A DNA stretch of 64,000 nucleotides from NCBI GenBank assembly GCA_002914845.1, contig JXTC01000006.1, positions 1,921,845-1,985,844 on the forward strand, written 5' to 3'. Source of the DNA: Trema orientale (taxonomy: Eukaryota > Streptophyta > Magnoliopsida > Rosales > Cannabaceae). The notes under the pieces are model-generated. The model saw nothing but the letters and a program-made list of their open reading frames with translations. It ran no database searches and was not told the DNA's origin. Within the stretch, counting starts at the first letter, position 1; each line of letters opens with the position of its first letter. The position numbers were made by a program, and so were the translations under genes. Shown here piece by piece: positions 42,501 to 54,330 of this stretch.

Positions 42501-42798
42501 GTTATAATGCATTGTTATCTTATAAATATCACATATAATATAACAAAATAAAAAGTAAAAATAATATTTGGCAAGGTCCCTTAGGAAATTACAACCCAAT
42601 AAAATAATAAAATTACAAAGAGTCAAAGTCACATAGGCCCGAAAACTATCCACTGGTCTTCTTGGGCTTTTTTTCTTCTTTTAGTATTTTTACAAATCAA
42701 ATTTGTAAAAAATAGTATTTATGTAAATATTTTACGAAACTAGGCCAATGGGATAAGCTATATGAGTCCGGCCCATGTGGTTATCTTATACAACTATT
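39568..42798 (-). other. Non-coding block inside the copia element, LTR-like core at 41.7 kb
   Basis: This 3.2-kb interval lies between the copia gag and its upstream LTR, much longer than a normal leader, so foreign DNA is probably nested here. On the minus strand a good TATA box (CTATAAATAGAGAGG) lies at about 41,727-41,741, followed by a pyrimidine-rich transcribed-type region, as in a plant LTR promoter. The word ACATGTAG recurs at about 41,989, 42,030, 42,070 and 42,128. The open frame at 41,237-41,746 is low-complexity Leu/Ser/Ile-rich and is not credited as a gene. Confidence 0.4.
40283..40580. repeat. Diverged tandem duplication of about 165 bp
   Basis: Units at about 40,297-40,416 and 40,457-40,566 share the order TATCACAA, then a CGGAGTCC/CGAAGTCC and GGCGGT part, then ACTTCC, then GCGTCC, then GGTTGCA(A/G)GGATAAC. 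An (AAT)n tract at about 40,418-40,432 separates them. Non-coding. Confidence 0.6.
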
Positions 42799-44459
42799 TG
42801 GGTACAATTTTTCAAATTCACATTTTTAGGTACTTATAATATTCTCAACACATGAGATTGCAAGAGTTTGTTCTACAGAAAATAGGAAGATTCTCTTCTT
42901 TTTCTCTCTAGGTTGTGGAGGCTCTGTAGAAAATAATACATCTTTTTTTTTTTTTCCTAGGGTTTCACCTTATATATATATATATTTATTAAACTATTTA
43001 ATAACTAAATTAATTAATCATATTAATTATAATATATATATATATATACGATTGAAAACTTTGGTCGTAATTTTTTTTTTTTAACAAACTTAAAATTATA
43101 TCTATATATATTTAAAACTAAAAAAAAAACTTAAAAGGAAAACGTAATATAATATATATATATATATATATCTAATTAATTTAATTAATTAATATATATG
43201 TATATATATAAACTAGCACATAACTCCTTCAAGGAAGAGTGCTACACTTTCAATCAGTTTCCCAATTTCTGTTTATCTAATTTTCTGATAATTAGATATT
43301 TTTAAATTCAAAATTTAAATAAATTAGGAAACTTATCTCTCCATAAATTTAAATTAATTAATTTAAAATTAATTAATTAATAATAATAATTATTAATTAC
43401 ATATAGATAAACTATTTATCTTGACAATGTGTGCAGTGATAGAAATAATGTAATATCTAGTATTGTTTGTAAGAGGTGGAATTGAGACCTATGGACCTAT
43501 AATTCAAGATCCAATAAATTATGACAATTAATTAAACTCTTTAATTAATTTGTCTAATTTATTAATTTCAATATTACTCCACTAAAAAACTGGAATTACA
43601 CTCTTGAAGTTACAGAATTAATTTACTCAGAAAACAACGAGTAGTTCATTGATTTAATTATTATATGTAGTTCAATCCTCCATAGATAATTCATAATTGG
43701 AGCTAGGTTTTGTTCTGTTTACCTCTCTAATTACATCTTTATCCTTGTGTACCATTGATTCTCTAATGAATAATTAATTTATAAATATATTATAAATTAA
43801 GTGCTCAAACTGTTCAAGTCCTGAATCAATATACAAGAGAATCATCTTTATAGCTTCCTAATAGAAGGAATGGATTCAATATCTGTAAGTTACATTCCCA
43901 GCTATTCATCTCATCTTGCTCCCAAGATACAAGTATTTCGGTCTGTTTAGGAAATAGACCTTTAACAAGTATGTTAAAGAACATAATATTATAAATAGGA
44001 GTCTATAACTACTTAGGATTAAGATTGATTTACATATGATCATCTAGTGACATTATTTGAGCTCTCAATAATTAACGGAATTTATGTGAGGTTCAAATCA
44101 TATCTGGTCTAGTCCTATATAATCGAATTATATAAAGTACCTCCATTATGATATCAACATATCAATAGTCCGAATAAGACTATTTCATTCTCAATGTTAA
44201 TGGACCGTACTAATAATATTTAATTAAAGATCTCATACTTTAATTAATTATTACGGATTATATTTAGTTTATTATCCATAAATTTAATCCTCATGTATAT
44301 AATACTTATATACTAAATTTGTGGTCATATAAATAAACTAGAGATTTTCTGATATTTAAAGACATATAAATCATGTACAAATTCAAATGGAAAAAATGTC
44401 ACTTTATTAATTCAAAAAATATCCAAAATATACATATTTTTAGGGTATAAACCCTAACA
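42799..44459 (-). repeat. Right LTR of the Ty1/copia element
   Basis: Read on the minus strand the LTR starts TGTTAGGGTTTATACCCT at 44,459, a typical plant copia LTR terminus with a small palindrome. It continues about 1.66 kb to the end of homology with the left copy near 42,799. Because the coding region runs on the minus strand, this is the upstream (5') LTR. The inner boundary and primer-binding site could not be recognised. Confidence 0.65.
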
Positions 44460-44541
44460 GAAATCAAAGTCCAAATAGCTTTCAAAAAACAAAGGTCGAC
44501 TTAGTGGATGTCAATTATCCCAAAACCGAGGTCCAACAGGT

Positions 44542-44745
44542 TCACCGTGAGAGTATTGTTGAGGCCACTTGGACCAATATATCGTATTTATAGGAAGCAT
44601 GGGTGACAGTGGTGCCGGTTGAATCCTCAAATCTACCGCCAGTATAGGAGTCATCTTGGTGCCTCACGTCCATTGTAGAAAGACTCCTCTTTTGAAAACT
44701 CGCGGTTAGTGGCCTTACAAGAGCAACCACCACAAACTTCCCCAT
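44542..44745 (-). CDS. Small hypothetical protein, 67 residues, possible organelle-targeting N-terminus
   Basis: A complete ATG-to-stop frame just outside the copia LTR. The first 25 residues are basic and hydroxylated without acids (MGKFVVVALVRPLTASFQKR, then SLST), which looks like a mitochondrial or plastid presequence. The rest (MDVRHQDDSYTGGRF onward) is unrelated to any domain I know. A GA-rich leader-like tract (44,779-44,804) lies upstream. It could be the first exon of a gene disrupted by the retroelement, a young gene or a chance frame. Not recognised. Confidence 0.3.
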   Translation of the reverse strand: MGKFVVVALVRPLTASFQKRSLSTMDVRHQDDSYTGGRFEDSTGTTVTHASYKYDILVQVASTILSR

Positions 44746-44772
44746 TCAAGAGCACTCACTGGAATTTTGTTT

Positions 44773-44778
<6 letters not shown>

Positions 44779-44803
<25 letters not shown>

Positions 44804-44804
44804 G
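44779..44804. repeat. (AG)n microsatellite
   Basis: About 13 AG units, upstream of the small open frame on the minus strand. Confidence 0.85.
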
Positions 44805-45587
44805 AGAAAATGCATATTTTTTATTCTGTATCAGGAAAAATAAAAGAGACCCCTCAGACAGATGCGTACGTATCCTTTTCCTCTTATTAAGAATATATCC
44901 TGATCATTTAATTAATAGGAAATATTCTTTAATGAATAGGAGATGATTAGCATTAAATGTACCCAAATACAAATTTGACGCATTCACATCTCCAAACCTA
45001 TTAGGAGTTAATACGTATATATTTTTCCTGACTACATGCCATTAATTGTAATATTCTGATTAATGATAGAATATTTGCAATTAGTCTCCTTTCACATTAG
45101 TCCATAATTATTAGGCCATGCACCAACTATGGGTGCCCAACAGAACTTTGGGCCAAGAAGTCCAACAGTATTAGTATTAATTTAATTTGAAATATTTTGA
45201 AATACTGTTACAGGAAAAATGGGACAAAATATTGAAAAGATATGGCTCGGGCATGCTACTTACCCTTTTCATTTCTGGCATCGTATCTCCGGCAATCAAT
45301 CAAACCAGCCCTGTTAATTATAATTAGTGTTATTATTATTATTATTATTATTATTTGTTTAAATCAAATGTTTGATCCTTAATTCGTTGATGTTGAACAT
45401 TATTAATTATATGTTGCATGAAAAATGGGGCAGCTTTGAAAAAGTTGAGGAGGTAGAAGAATTTTTGCAGACAAAAGGTATCCTTCAATTGCAAGGTGGC
45501 TTCATAGCATAAGGAGTGACCAATCTCTTCCATTTCTACTCAACCAATTAGTTTGCACCTAGAAGGGTTAAATATGAAAAAAGATAC
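44805..45587. other. Intergenic DNA, no gene seen
   Basis: An (ATT)n run lies at about 45,333-45,355. Short open frames have no domain. Confidence 0.45.
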
Positions 45588-45872
45588 GAAGTATGGTCTT
45601 TATAAAGTTTTAACTTTATCTTTCGGTTTCTATAATATTATTTACCTCTAAATTTAAAGTCTCTGTAAATGTCTATATTTTGTGTGTAAATTGATCAAAA
45701 ACTTTCGTAATATCTAAATTGAGAATGTTCTTCTAATAAACACTTAATCTGTTAAAAATAGCTTAAAATTATCAATAAGAATAATCTATTTTGTACACAG
45801 AAGATAGATATTTGTAAAAATTTTATTTGTGAAGGTATAATTTTGAACAAACTAAAAAATAGATTTAAAACA
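45588..45872. repeat. Small inverted-repeat element, family A copy 2
   Basis: Begins GAAGTATGGTCTTTATAAAG and continues with TTTTAACTTTATCTTTCGG, colinear with the 55.83-kb copy. The right end is eroded and passes into (TA)n tracts and a short duplication of AAAAAATAGRTTTAAAAC (about 45,864 and 45,897). Confidence 0.5.
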
Positions 45873-46299
45873 AAAAAAATATATATATATAAAGCTAAAA
45901 AATAGGTTTAAAACAAAATATATATATATATATCATAACATCCTCCTAAATTATCTGTCTTGTAGCGGAAACTTTACTTTAGTGAGAGGATTTTTTATTG
46001 GTAGCTTAGATGGATGCTACAAGTTGTCTTAGAAAAATGATGATAAATTTAAACTTGTGTACACCCTGAGAAAACCCTAGACTTATAAAATTAGTTTAAT
46101 AATTAATTATCATGATCTTTTAACATTAGTGTGTTCTCTTGAAGAATGAATTTATCATTATTCATTTTCTTATCTAAAATTTTATTATGTATATTTAATT
46201 TCTTTAATCATAAAAATTGAGTAGTTATACACTAATGAATTTTGTGAATATATTGCAGTGAGATACACACAAGAAAGCCAAGTTGAACTATATGCTTAA

Positions 46300-49110
46300 T
46301 TTCAAGTATAAATTATTTTACAACATATATGGCTATTGTTGTTAATAAGAATTAAGCTTAGTTAATTATGTTTATTATTGGGTCCTAAATTATTTGAGTT
46401 TAATAATCATTTATCTTGGCCCAATAGGTAATAGGAAAGTCCAAATTTAAAATTATTAGTATTCTTATTAGTAATTATCATCGGGTTTTAATTCTTTAGC
46501 CCAATATCATTTATCTTGGCCCAATAGGTAATAGGAGAACCTAAGTTGAAGTAAATATTTCAAGTCCAAGTAATAAGTCAAATAGTCACAAGTAAAATAT
46601 ATATATATATAAATAGTAAAAGAAGAATTAATAGTGTAGCCATTAATATATTTTAATAATATGCATATACATTCATCAATTCACTTATAAGAATGGAAAA
46701 TAATGTAAAGACCATTAATATTTTTTTATCTATATATTATCACCATTAAAATAAAAGAAAAATTATTAATTACATTAGAAAAAAAAACAAAAATTATGTA
46801 AGTTATGCAATCATGCATTAATTATTTGAATGGTATATCTATTATATAGATTTTATGGATATTAAATGTGAATATGATAAGATAATGCATTATTTTTTTT
46901 AAGTGGATGGTGTATAGTTAGGTTAATAAAATTAATTTAATTGTATGATGAAAAGATAACAAATTAAAAAAAAAAGTTAGGTAAATAGTGATTATTATTA
47001 ATATTTTTTGAATAAAATTTTAATTATATTTTATGTACATAATTAGCCTGTAAATAGGGTATTCTTATGTAAATACAATCAAGTTCCTTCAATTGGTTTC
47101 TTCCATCTCTCTCTCAAAGTTTCTATTCATCAATTATGATTTTAAGAGTTTCCTCTTAGAGTTCTTCAGGTTTAAAGAAAAAAAAAAGAGGTAATTCATA
47201 AAACTCTTAGTCTTTCAAGATTTGTATGTTTTATTGTACTTAGGTTCAAATTCAATTTATGATAAATAGAGTTAGAAACCTTATTAAAGTCTGAAATTTT
47301 TATGAGAAATATTTCTGTATGTATATTTAATTTCTGGAGAGTTTCATTTTTGTACCCTACTTCTATAATTTTATAAAAATCATTTTACACAAGTTGGTCG
47401 TTAGCTAAGAAAAGCTATAAAACAGATTTTATATAATTGGTTCTATGATTTCGAAGGGCAAACGCTTTTATTTTTGGTTAAAATTTTAAATACGAGTTTA
47501 TATATATGTTAAGATCATTTCTGGAAAGCTTCAGAATTTTTGGATGTCTATAAAATTAATTATAATTTTTAGAATACACAATATTTCAATATTTCAAAAT
47601 GCTGAAATAAATTCTAAGGTATAATTACAAGTGATTAAAGTGCTATAAAATGATCTATTTTAGAATTTCCAAATGTTATACATAAGTTATAATATGTTAA
47701 TGATGTGTTTTTAAGATTTTAAGTTTGTTTGATTTATAAAACATTTCTAAAAATTCAATGATTTTCGTTTAGTCGCAGCTTTAACAATTTTGTTATAAAT
47801 TCTAAATTGGAAAAACAAATGGTGATAAATATTATCTATAAATTCTAAACCTTAATCCTTAGATTTATTTTTATTTCATATGGATTCATGTAAATTTTTA
47901 GAATGAATAGAATTATATACTATAATATGGAATTCTTTAAGCATGTATTACGTACCAAAATTCTACAATTTTAATGTGAAATATTATTTTAAGATTTATG
48001 TTATGGATATTTTCAAACACGTAAAATAGATTTCACATGACCAATGATAGCATATGTTGACATATAAAATGAATATTGATGCATGAATAATAAATAAAAA
48101 GGATAAAGAAGAGGCACGTGGTTGCAACAAGGTTAAGTGTGTGGTATTTCACTGCAAGCACGAAGAACATTTTCTAAGGACTTAAGGTAAGTACAATCTC
48201 ACCTACAACATGGCTAGTTTTAAAAATATGTTCTGTTTTGAAAAAGAATATTTGAGATGATTAAATATGATATTTTGCCTATATAAGAGATGTCTGTTTG
48301 ACTTGTATATGTGCCTATGAATATACATGCCTCATATGATATTAAAATGAGACAAATTTACTTTACAATATTGTTCATAACTTGATAAATATGCCTCAGT
48401 TAAAGGAAGTATTAAGAATATGAAATATAAAATTTGAGTTTGAAATATGGTACAACTATTTATGTTAAAGAATAGACTAAATAAAAGATAAGAATATAAA
48501 GATGTCGTACTAACCTCCGCTAGGTGAGGATTCATAAGGGAAGATAAGACTGACCTCCACTAGGTCAGGATTCCCTAGAAAAATATGTTAAATTTATGAC
48601 CGTTGGTGTTTCAGTAGGGTCGCTCCCCTGATTCCCAGTCGGTAAGTGTGCACTCGGTATGTACACAATGGCCCATAAGAAAGATAAAAGATTTTATGAT
48701 AACATAAGTGACAAAAGATTAGTTCATAAAATATAAGTTGAAAAATAATATAAAGATGTAAAAATTGAACTTTCATAAAATGTTGTTTGTATGAAATATT
48801 TTGTGAGTTAAATTGTACTTACTAAGCGAAAACTCACGTAGTGTAAATATTTACATTGTAAGTACCAAAGGTAAGCAATCTTTGTTTTGAATGATGGGTT
48901 GACCAGAATCGAGGTGGGGATGGATGCGAGGCACGGGCTTTGGGATACCTCCACAACAAATTCTGTATATGTTTTCTTCTCTTTAAAAGTGATAGTTTAC
49001 TTAAATATATAAGATTAAGTCTTATGTTTCCTTAGGTTAATATCGAGTTTACCAATATTGGGTAAAATTTTCTATTTTTATTTTGCAGAATTTCTTTATA
49101 GAAAACCTAT
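46300..49110. other. Non-coding block, possibly an old LTR or LARD-like retroelement
   Basis: No protein domain. Segments such as GGAAAGCTTCAGAATTTTTGG (47,523-47,543) and the paired ACTAACCTCCGCTAGG / ACTGACCTCCACTAGG units (48,507 and 48,549) resemble long LTRs of plant retroelements. An overall direct repeat defining two LTRs was not found, so the identity is uncertain. Confidence 0.3.
46407..46537. repeat. Direct repeat of about 31 bp, 99 bp apart
   Basis: The segment ATCATTTATCTTGGCCCAAT followed by AGGTAATAGGA occurs at about 46,407-46,437 and again at about 46,506-46,536 without visible mismatch. Confidence 0.75.
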
Positions 49111-51217
49111 TTTCTTGGTTTTAGTGTTGGAAGTATTTCATTCTGATACTTATATTCTTTTTTTTAATATCTAATTTTGGCATAATCTACTCCTAAGTTT
49201 TCTTAATTTTTGATTTTTAATGTTCCATTGGCTTTTGCTACTTTCTCAATTTTAATATAGTTTCTAATAAAATTTTCCCTGATAAAATTTAACATTATAA
49301 TCTTACGATTAAATTGCTAAATTTTATTCTAAATGAAATTCTATTAATATTACATAAAAAATTTGCTACTAATAAAATCTAATTAAACTTTAATTAGACA
49401 TAAACATAAACATAATATTTAAACATAATAATATTAATAAACATAATAAAATTGCTTAAAATATTATAAAATAATAGATTTTAGAAAAATACCAAATTTT
49501 TGCCTTTCTTTTGATTAATCTTTTTTTTTTCTGTCTCATCCTTACTTTCTCTCTCGACAATTTTAGCTTATGAATCCTTCACGTATTTATAGGTCTCCAT
49601 AAGCGTTTTTAGCCATTGGATTAAAAGATACATGAATGATCTTGGCCTTTCATTATTTTCTTTTTAAATAAAAAATGAGAAAAATATGAAAATAAGACAT
49701 TTGTTTCGATAATGTCATGGGTGACGTAATACTAGGTACAAATGTCTACACTTCCATGACTTCTTTAAATCTTGGCTTGGCTCACATCATTACTTTAGCA
49801 GTTTTAGAGTTTAAACTGTGTTTTTCAACACTGTAAAAATGGCATTTATGTTTCATTTTAGAATTTCATTGTTTTGAGCTTGGAAACTAGACTGTCAAAT
49901 GTGAGATCTTTTGAGTGACAATGAATTTTTACTTTACCTTCTCTATTTTATTCTGTAGGCTTTTGAAGTTTTTAGGTTTCGCTAAACTTTTTTCTGTAAT
50001 TTCCATTTTTTGTCATAATGATAGTAAACTTTATATATATATATATATATATTTGGATACCAAAATTTTGTTAACATATTTCTAAAGTAACTAGAACAAG
50101 TGTAATTAATTTTATTGTTAATTTAAACAATTTAACTTTTACCTATTAAGGTGTGTATTATATATATATTTGCTATAAATACCACCTAGAAATAGTTACT
50201 ATTATTACTATTTCAGCTTTATTTTAAGAGAGTTTATTGTGTATGTCCTTAAAATTGATATTAGCAAATTTATAGCTTAATGACTTTTTTCGATAGGTAA
50301 ATATTCATTTGTAATTTACAAGATTTTAGTTTTGGCTCTTTTTATGTCCTTTATGCTTATTAATAAGAAATCACCATTAAGTGATATATTAGTTTTTTCT
50401 CTTAGTATATCAAACTGTTTACTTGATATATTTTCATACATACTACGTTGTAATCTTGACTTTTTGCAGATATCTTTTCAGTTATGATATATCTTTTTAT
50501 GAGAGATTGGTATATCTGATAAGGCTTTTATGAAAAAAAAAAAAATATGTATTTTAAAAATTGAATCTTTAAGTTTGATAAATATCTTATTAGTTACAAT
50601 AGATCTGTTTATAAATTAAAAGATTAGAATATTAACTCCGAAAATAATGCTTTGTAGTAGTGGAATTGGTATTATGAAAAACTTAACGAATATATACATA
50701 GATATACAAAGATAAAAAATATATATAATTATGCAATGGTGATTTCTTGTTAGTGATGATAAAGTTCCATTTTATGCAATTTTATGAACTCATAAGCGTT
50801 AAAATAATTTTAAAAACCTCTTAACTAGAAAGTGGACATTAATTTATAAAACAATTATGAATTTTGATGAAAATAATAGTTAATAACACAACAAGTAGTA
50901 TATATAAAAATATATCGAATACGTTAATAATGGATATACCAAGAGAAAAACAGACATACTACGTAAGTGCAATTTCCCATTATTGACTGTAAAATTCATT
51001 TTCTAAATTCCATAAATTCACAAATGTTAAAAAAAAAAAAGGTTAAAATACCATCTTAACTAGCAAATGCACATTAATTTACAAAAAAAAAAAATTATAG
51101 GTTTTGATGAGGGTAATTTGGTATTTACATTGAATAAATATCTAATTTGGTCATTTAGCCATAATTTTTGAGTTGAGGATATTTGGTAATTTTTAAGCTT
51201 AAAAAGGGGTATTACCC
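49111..51217. other. AT-rich intergenic DNA, no gene seen
   Basis: No domain readable. A (TA)n tract lies near 50,034-50,051. Two blocks at about 50,740-50,880 and 50,965-51,110 resemble each other (both contain an initial C/TAATTT or GATTTC word and then AACTAG-AARTG-ACATTAATTTA) and may be an old duplication. Confidence 0.4.
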
Positions 51218-51846
51218 AATGACAAAAATATCGATTCCGACAGAAATATTGGTGCTAAAAAATTAAGGAAATATCAGAGAAAATATTGATATCGGTAGAA
51301 ATTTAAGAAAAAATAGAAATTAATAAAAATTTTATGTAAGATATAGAAGAATTAAAAGAGAGTGTATCATAATTAAAAACCATAAAAAATTACTACATAC
51401 ATGAATGTATTACGTGAATTAAGTAGAAAAATACGACTAAGATGAAGGAAATAGATACAATTAGTAAAATTAGAACTATTAAAAACAAGTCATTTACATA
51501 ATATATATACGTAATGTTTGAAATAATATTGATATTTAGAAAATATATGTTGTAATGTATTTATGTATTGTGTATTAGGTGAGTAAAAAGTTGTAAAATT
51601 ATTATACTTTCAAAAATTCTCAAAAATTGTAAAATTTTATTTTGTTTCTTTGCTTCCGAAGTTTCTCTGAAATTTTCTGAAAGTTTAGAAAAATTACACC
51701 ATGAGTTCCCGATATTGATATTTTTACCGAAATTTCACCGAAATTTTTCCAAAAATTCTTTTCCCTTAAAAAATATTTCATCACCTCCAAATTTCCAAAA
51801 CTTTTGCCGAAATTTCGGTGAATTTTCACGAAATTTTTGTCCTTGT
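51218..51846. repeat. MITE-like element rich in CGAAATTTC
   Basis: The left end (AATGACAAAAATATCG) pairs in inverted orientation with the right end (CGAAATTTTTGTCCTTG). CCGAAATTTC / GAAATTTCGG words recur near the right side. No coding capacity. Flanks (GTATTACCC and GTATATACC) are only weakly alike. Confidence 0.45.
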
Positions 51847-52204
51847 ATATACCTATTCAACTTTTATTGTAATTTGATGTGCAAAATAAAATATTTAAAA
51901 AGGAGAAAACAATCCAAGCAACTTTTTTTAACAATCAAAACAATACAATATTGGTGCATTAAATCGGTGTCCTTATCATTAATATTGATAGACACATGCA
52001 CTCTCGAATCGGATGTGGGTGTATCTTTAATAGTTATGATGTTTTTACAAACATTTTTTTTAAGGATTCATCCATAAATGTTATCAAAATAAATCCTCTT
52101 TATCATCTCATCTAAAACTATTTAAATATCTCATTTCCTAACAATACCGAAAAAAACCTTATAGCATCCTGAAAACACTTATAGCATCCTGCCACATATA
52201 ACAT
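51847..52204. other. Spacer, no gene seen
   Basis: AT-rich sequence with a short duplicated phrase ACTTATAGCATCCTG (52,158 and 52,180) just before the aminopeptidase fragment. Confidence 0.4.
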
Positions 52205-52625
52205 CCATTCATGATTCCAGTCAAGACACTGGACTTGTATACCAAGTAAATTCTATTGTTTTTGTTCTAACATGATTCCAGGAAACATATATCTTATGTG
52301 CTTTAGACAGATGGTTCGGAGCTATATAGATCGATATAGAAACAAAAGGTTAAGACATATATTTCATTCCCCACATTTCATGCTTTTGGTAGTGTCATTA
52401 TTGATCCACAAGGTAGTGAACTTCCTTTTCCATTTACGGTGTGATGTAGGTACTTCTCGGTGCCTTACTCACTTCCCAAGCTTGATTTGGTTGGGTTCCT
52501 GAATTTTCTGCTGGGGCCATGGAGAATTATGCCTTGATACTTGATAATGTACCGTGCAAATGAACTTCTGTAGGATGAGTTGCATACGACAACTGCTAGG
52601 AAAGACAGAGTAAGTCTTAATACTT
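52205..52625 (+). pseudogene. Second fragment of the M1 aminopeptidase gene (GAMEN exon and the preceding intron)
   Basis: This interval aligns with 30,080-30,465 of the aminopeptidase pseudogene, including its intron. It has CAGTCAAGACACTGGACTTG, the intron text with GTGCTTTAGA, and the exon with YFSVPYSLPKLDL and GAMENY. It is broken by a one-base loss before the FPEF-equivalent site (about 52,494), an insertion after GAMENY (about 52,537-52,548) and in-frame stops. Intron sequence is retained, so it arose by DNA duplication rather than retroposition. No flanking exons were found; a foldback element starts almost at its right edge. Confidence 0.8.
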
Positions 52626-52664
52626 CTTAGGACAAATTGTATTTTTCCTTCAGAATTATCAGCA

Positions 52665-53358
52665 TTGTAGATTTTTACCCTCCGAATTATATTTTGTTGC
52701 ATTATTTATATGTTACAAAATGTATATTTCTGTTAAATTCCGTCTATAATTTAATGGAATTACTGACGTAGCAAAACACTTTTAATATATTAATCTATTT
52801 TTAAAATTAAATTAAATTTATAAAAAAAACTTAAATAAATATTTTTACCTCTCTTCTCTCTTCCCTCTCTCCTCCTTTCACGCTTCACCACCTCCCTAAT
52901 CATTTTCATTAAGATTAGTAGTGGTGATAACATCATAGGTGTTCAAGTAGTAAATCTCTCACGCATCCTGCATCCACCCACTAAGTAGGCACCTGCATTG
53001 TTTTATAATATGATCAAAACTATAACAGATGAAGTGATGAACTTATACAGCGTGGGACAAAGAACAATAATTTAGGATCTTTTGTTGCCTAACTACTTCA
53101 ACTATGAAGATGATTAGGGAGGTGGTGAAGCGTGAAGGAAGGAGAGGGAAGAGAGAAGAAAAAATATTTATTTAAGTTTTTTCTTAATTTAATTTCAATA
53201 ATAGATTAACATCTTAAAAGTATTTTGCCACCTCAACATTTTCGTTAAATTATAGATGGAATTTAACAGGAGGATATATTTTGTAACAAACAAATAATAT
53301 ATGAGAAATTTGTGCAACAAAATATAGTTCGAGGGATAAAAGTTTACAAATAAGGAAT
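52665..53358. repeat. Long-armed foldback element of about 690 bp
   Basis: Arms at about 52,665-52,903 and 53,107-53,358 are inverted copies of roughly 240 bp. For example CGCTTCACCACCTCCCTAAT on the left faces ATTAGGGAGGTGGTGAAGCG on the right, an exact 20-base match, and AAATTCCGTCTATAATTTAA faces TTAAATTATAGATGGAATTT. A 200-bp spacer separates them. Nothing codes. Transcription would give a strong hairpin. It adjoins the aminopeptidase fragment. Confidence 0.75.
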
Positions 53359-53364
53359 TGCACC

Positions 53365-53578
53365 CGGATCCAAGCTAGTAGCCAGCTAGCCAGCCTTGGC
53401 CTACTCACCACCTTCAGTGGCCTACTAGCCTACTCTTAGCCCAATCACAACTTCCTGGTCGGCCAGAGTGTTACAATAAAAACACGCATAACACCTGAGT
53501 CCAGGCCCAGTGGCCTGCCAACTAGCCTTTAGCCCAGTCACCACCTCTAGTGGCCTACCAGCCTACTCATGGCCTAGT
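53365..53578. repeat. CCAGCCTACT/GGCCTA-rich repeat, left part
   Basis: Short phrases such as GTGGCCTAC, AGCCTACTC and CAGTCACCACC repeat with variation in 53,370-53,578 and resume after the inserted element at 54,331-54,375 (for example GGCCAG-GTGTTAC at about 53,461 and 54,352). The 53,579-54,330 element thus split an older repeat. Confidence 0.5.
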
Positions 53579-54330
53579 AGGGGTGGCAATTTAGGTCACG
53601 ATATGATAACACGACTCGAAAACGACACGAAGTTAGCGGGTTTGGGTTTGGGTTTGTCTTAAACAGGTACAGGTCAAAACAGGTTAAACCCGATTAAACA
53701 CGATTAAATAATAGGTCATTAGCAGGTTAACCTGTTAAACCCGAAATTGACCCGTTTAACACGATTAAATTTTTTAAGACATTGTATTATCTTGTGTGTA
53801 CCAAGACTTAAAACTTCCCTTTTATGTTTTATATACTAAAATTTGAAAGTTTTATTTTGGTTTTAAACTTTGGATTGTGTGTTATATTTATTTGATTATG
53901 GTTACTTAGTTATATTGGAAATATAAAATAAGTTAATAGATTATATCAAGTTATATTGAAAATGTGAAATAGGTTAACATGTTAAAATTAATAGGTTATT
54001 ACGTTATGTCAAGTTGAACCAAATACAACATATTTAACATTGACATGTTAAATTGAGTTTAATTAACGGGTTAACAGTATAAAGGTTAGCAGATCGTGTT
54101 ACGTAGGTTAGCAGATCGTGTTACGTTGGACACGATCTGAATACGACCTATTTAAATAACGTGTTAAATGTGTCGCTCACAGGTTAACCTGTTTATTTAG
54201 CGTGTCGGGTGTGGGTTTACAAATCATGACACGAATAATAAATGTGTCGGGTTTAGATTTGGTAATTGCTCGTTATATATATGCCTCGACACGACACGAA
54301 TATGACACGACAACACGAATTGCCACCCCT
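53579..54330. mobile_element. CGTGTC-rich non-autonomous element (752 bp), perfect ends and target duplication
   Basis: The element is flanked by ATGGCCTAGT at 53,569-53,578 and 54,331-54,340, a perfect 10-bp direct repeat. Terminal inverted repeats AGGGGTGGCAATT / AATTGCCACCCCT are exact over 13 bp. Inside, ACACGA/TCGTGT and GGGTTTG/AACCCG words recur in both orientations. It has no coding capacity. It is related to the 27,294-27,842 element. The 10-bp duplication is within the range of Mutator-like elements and longer than the 8 bp typical of hAT; the superfamily is not settled. Confidence 0.8.

Noticed and set aside
35189..44459. Complete, potentially active copia retrotransposon
   Set aside because: The LTRs differ in extent, RNase H is absent, gag and pol are broken by stops and frameshifts, and foreign DNA separates gag from the upstream LTR.
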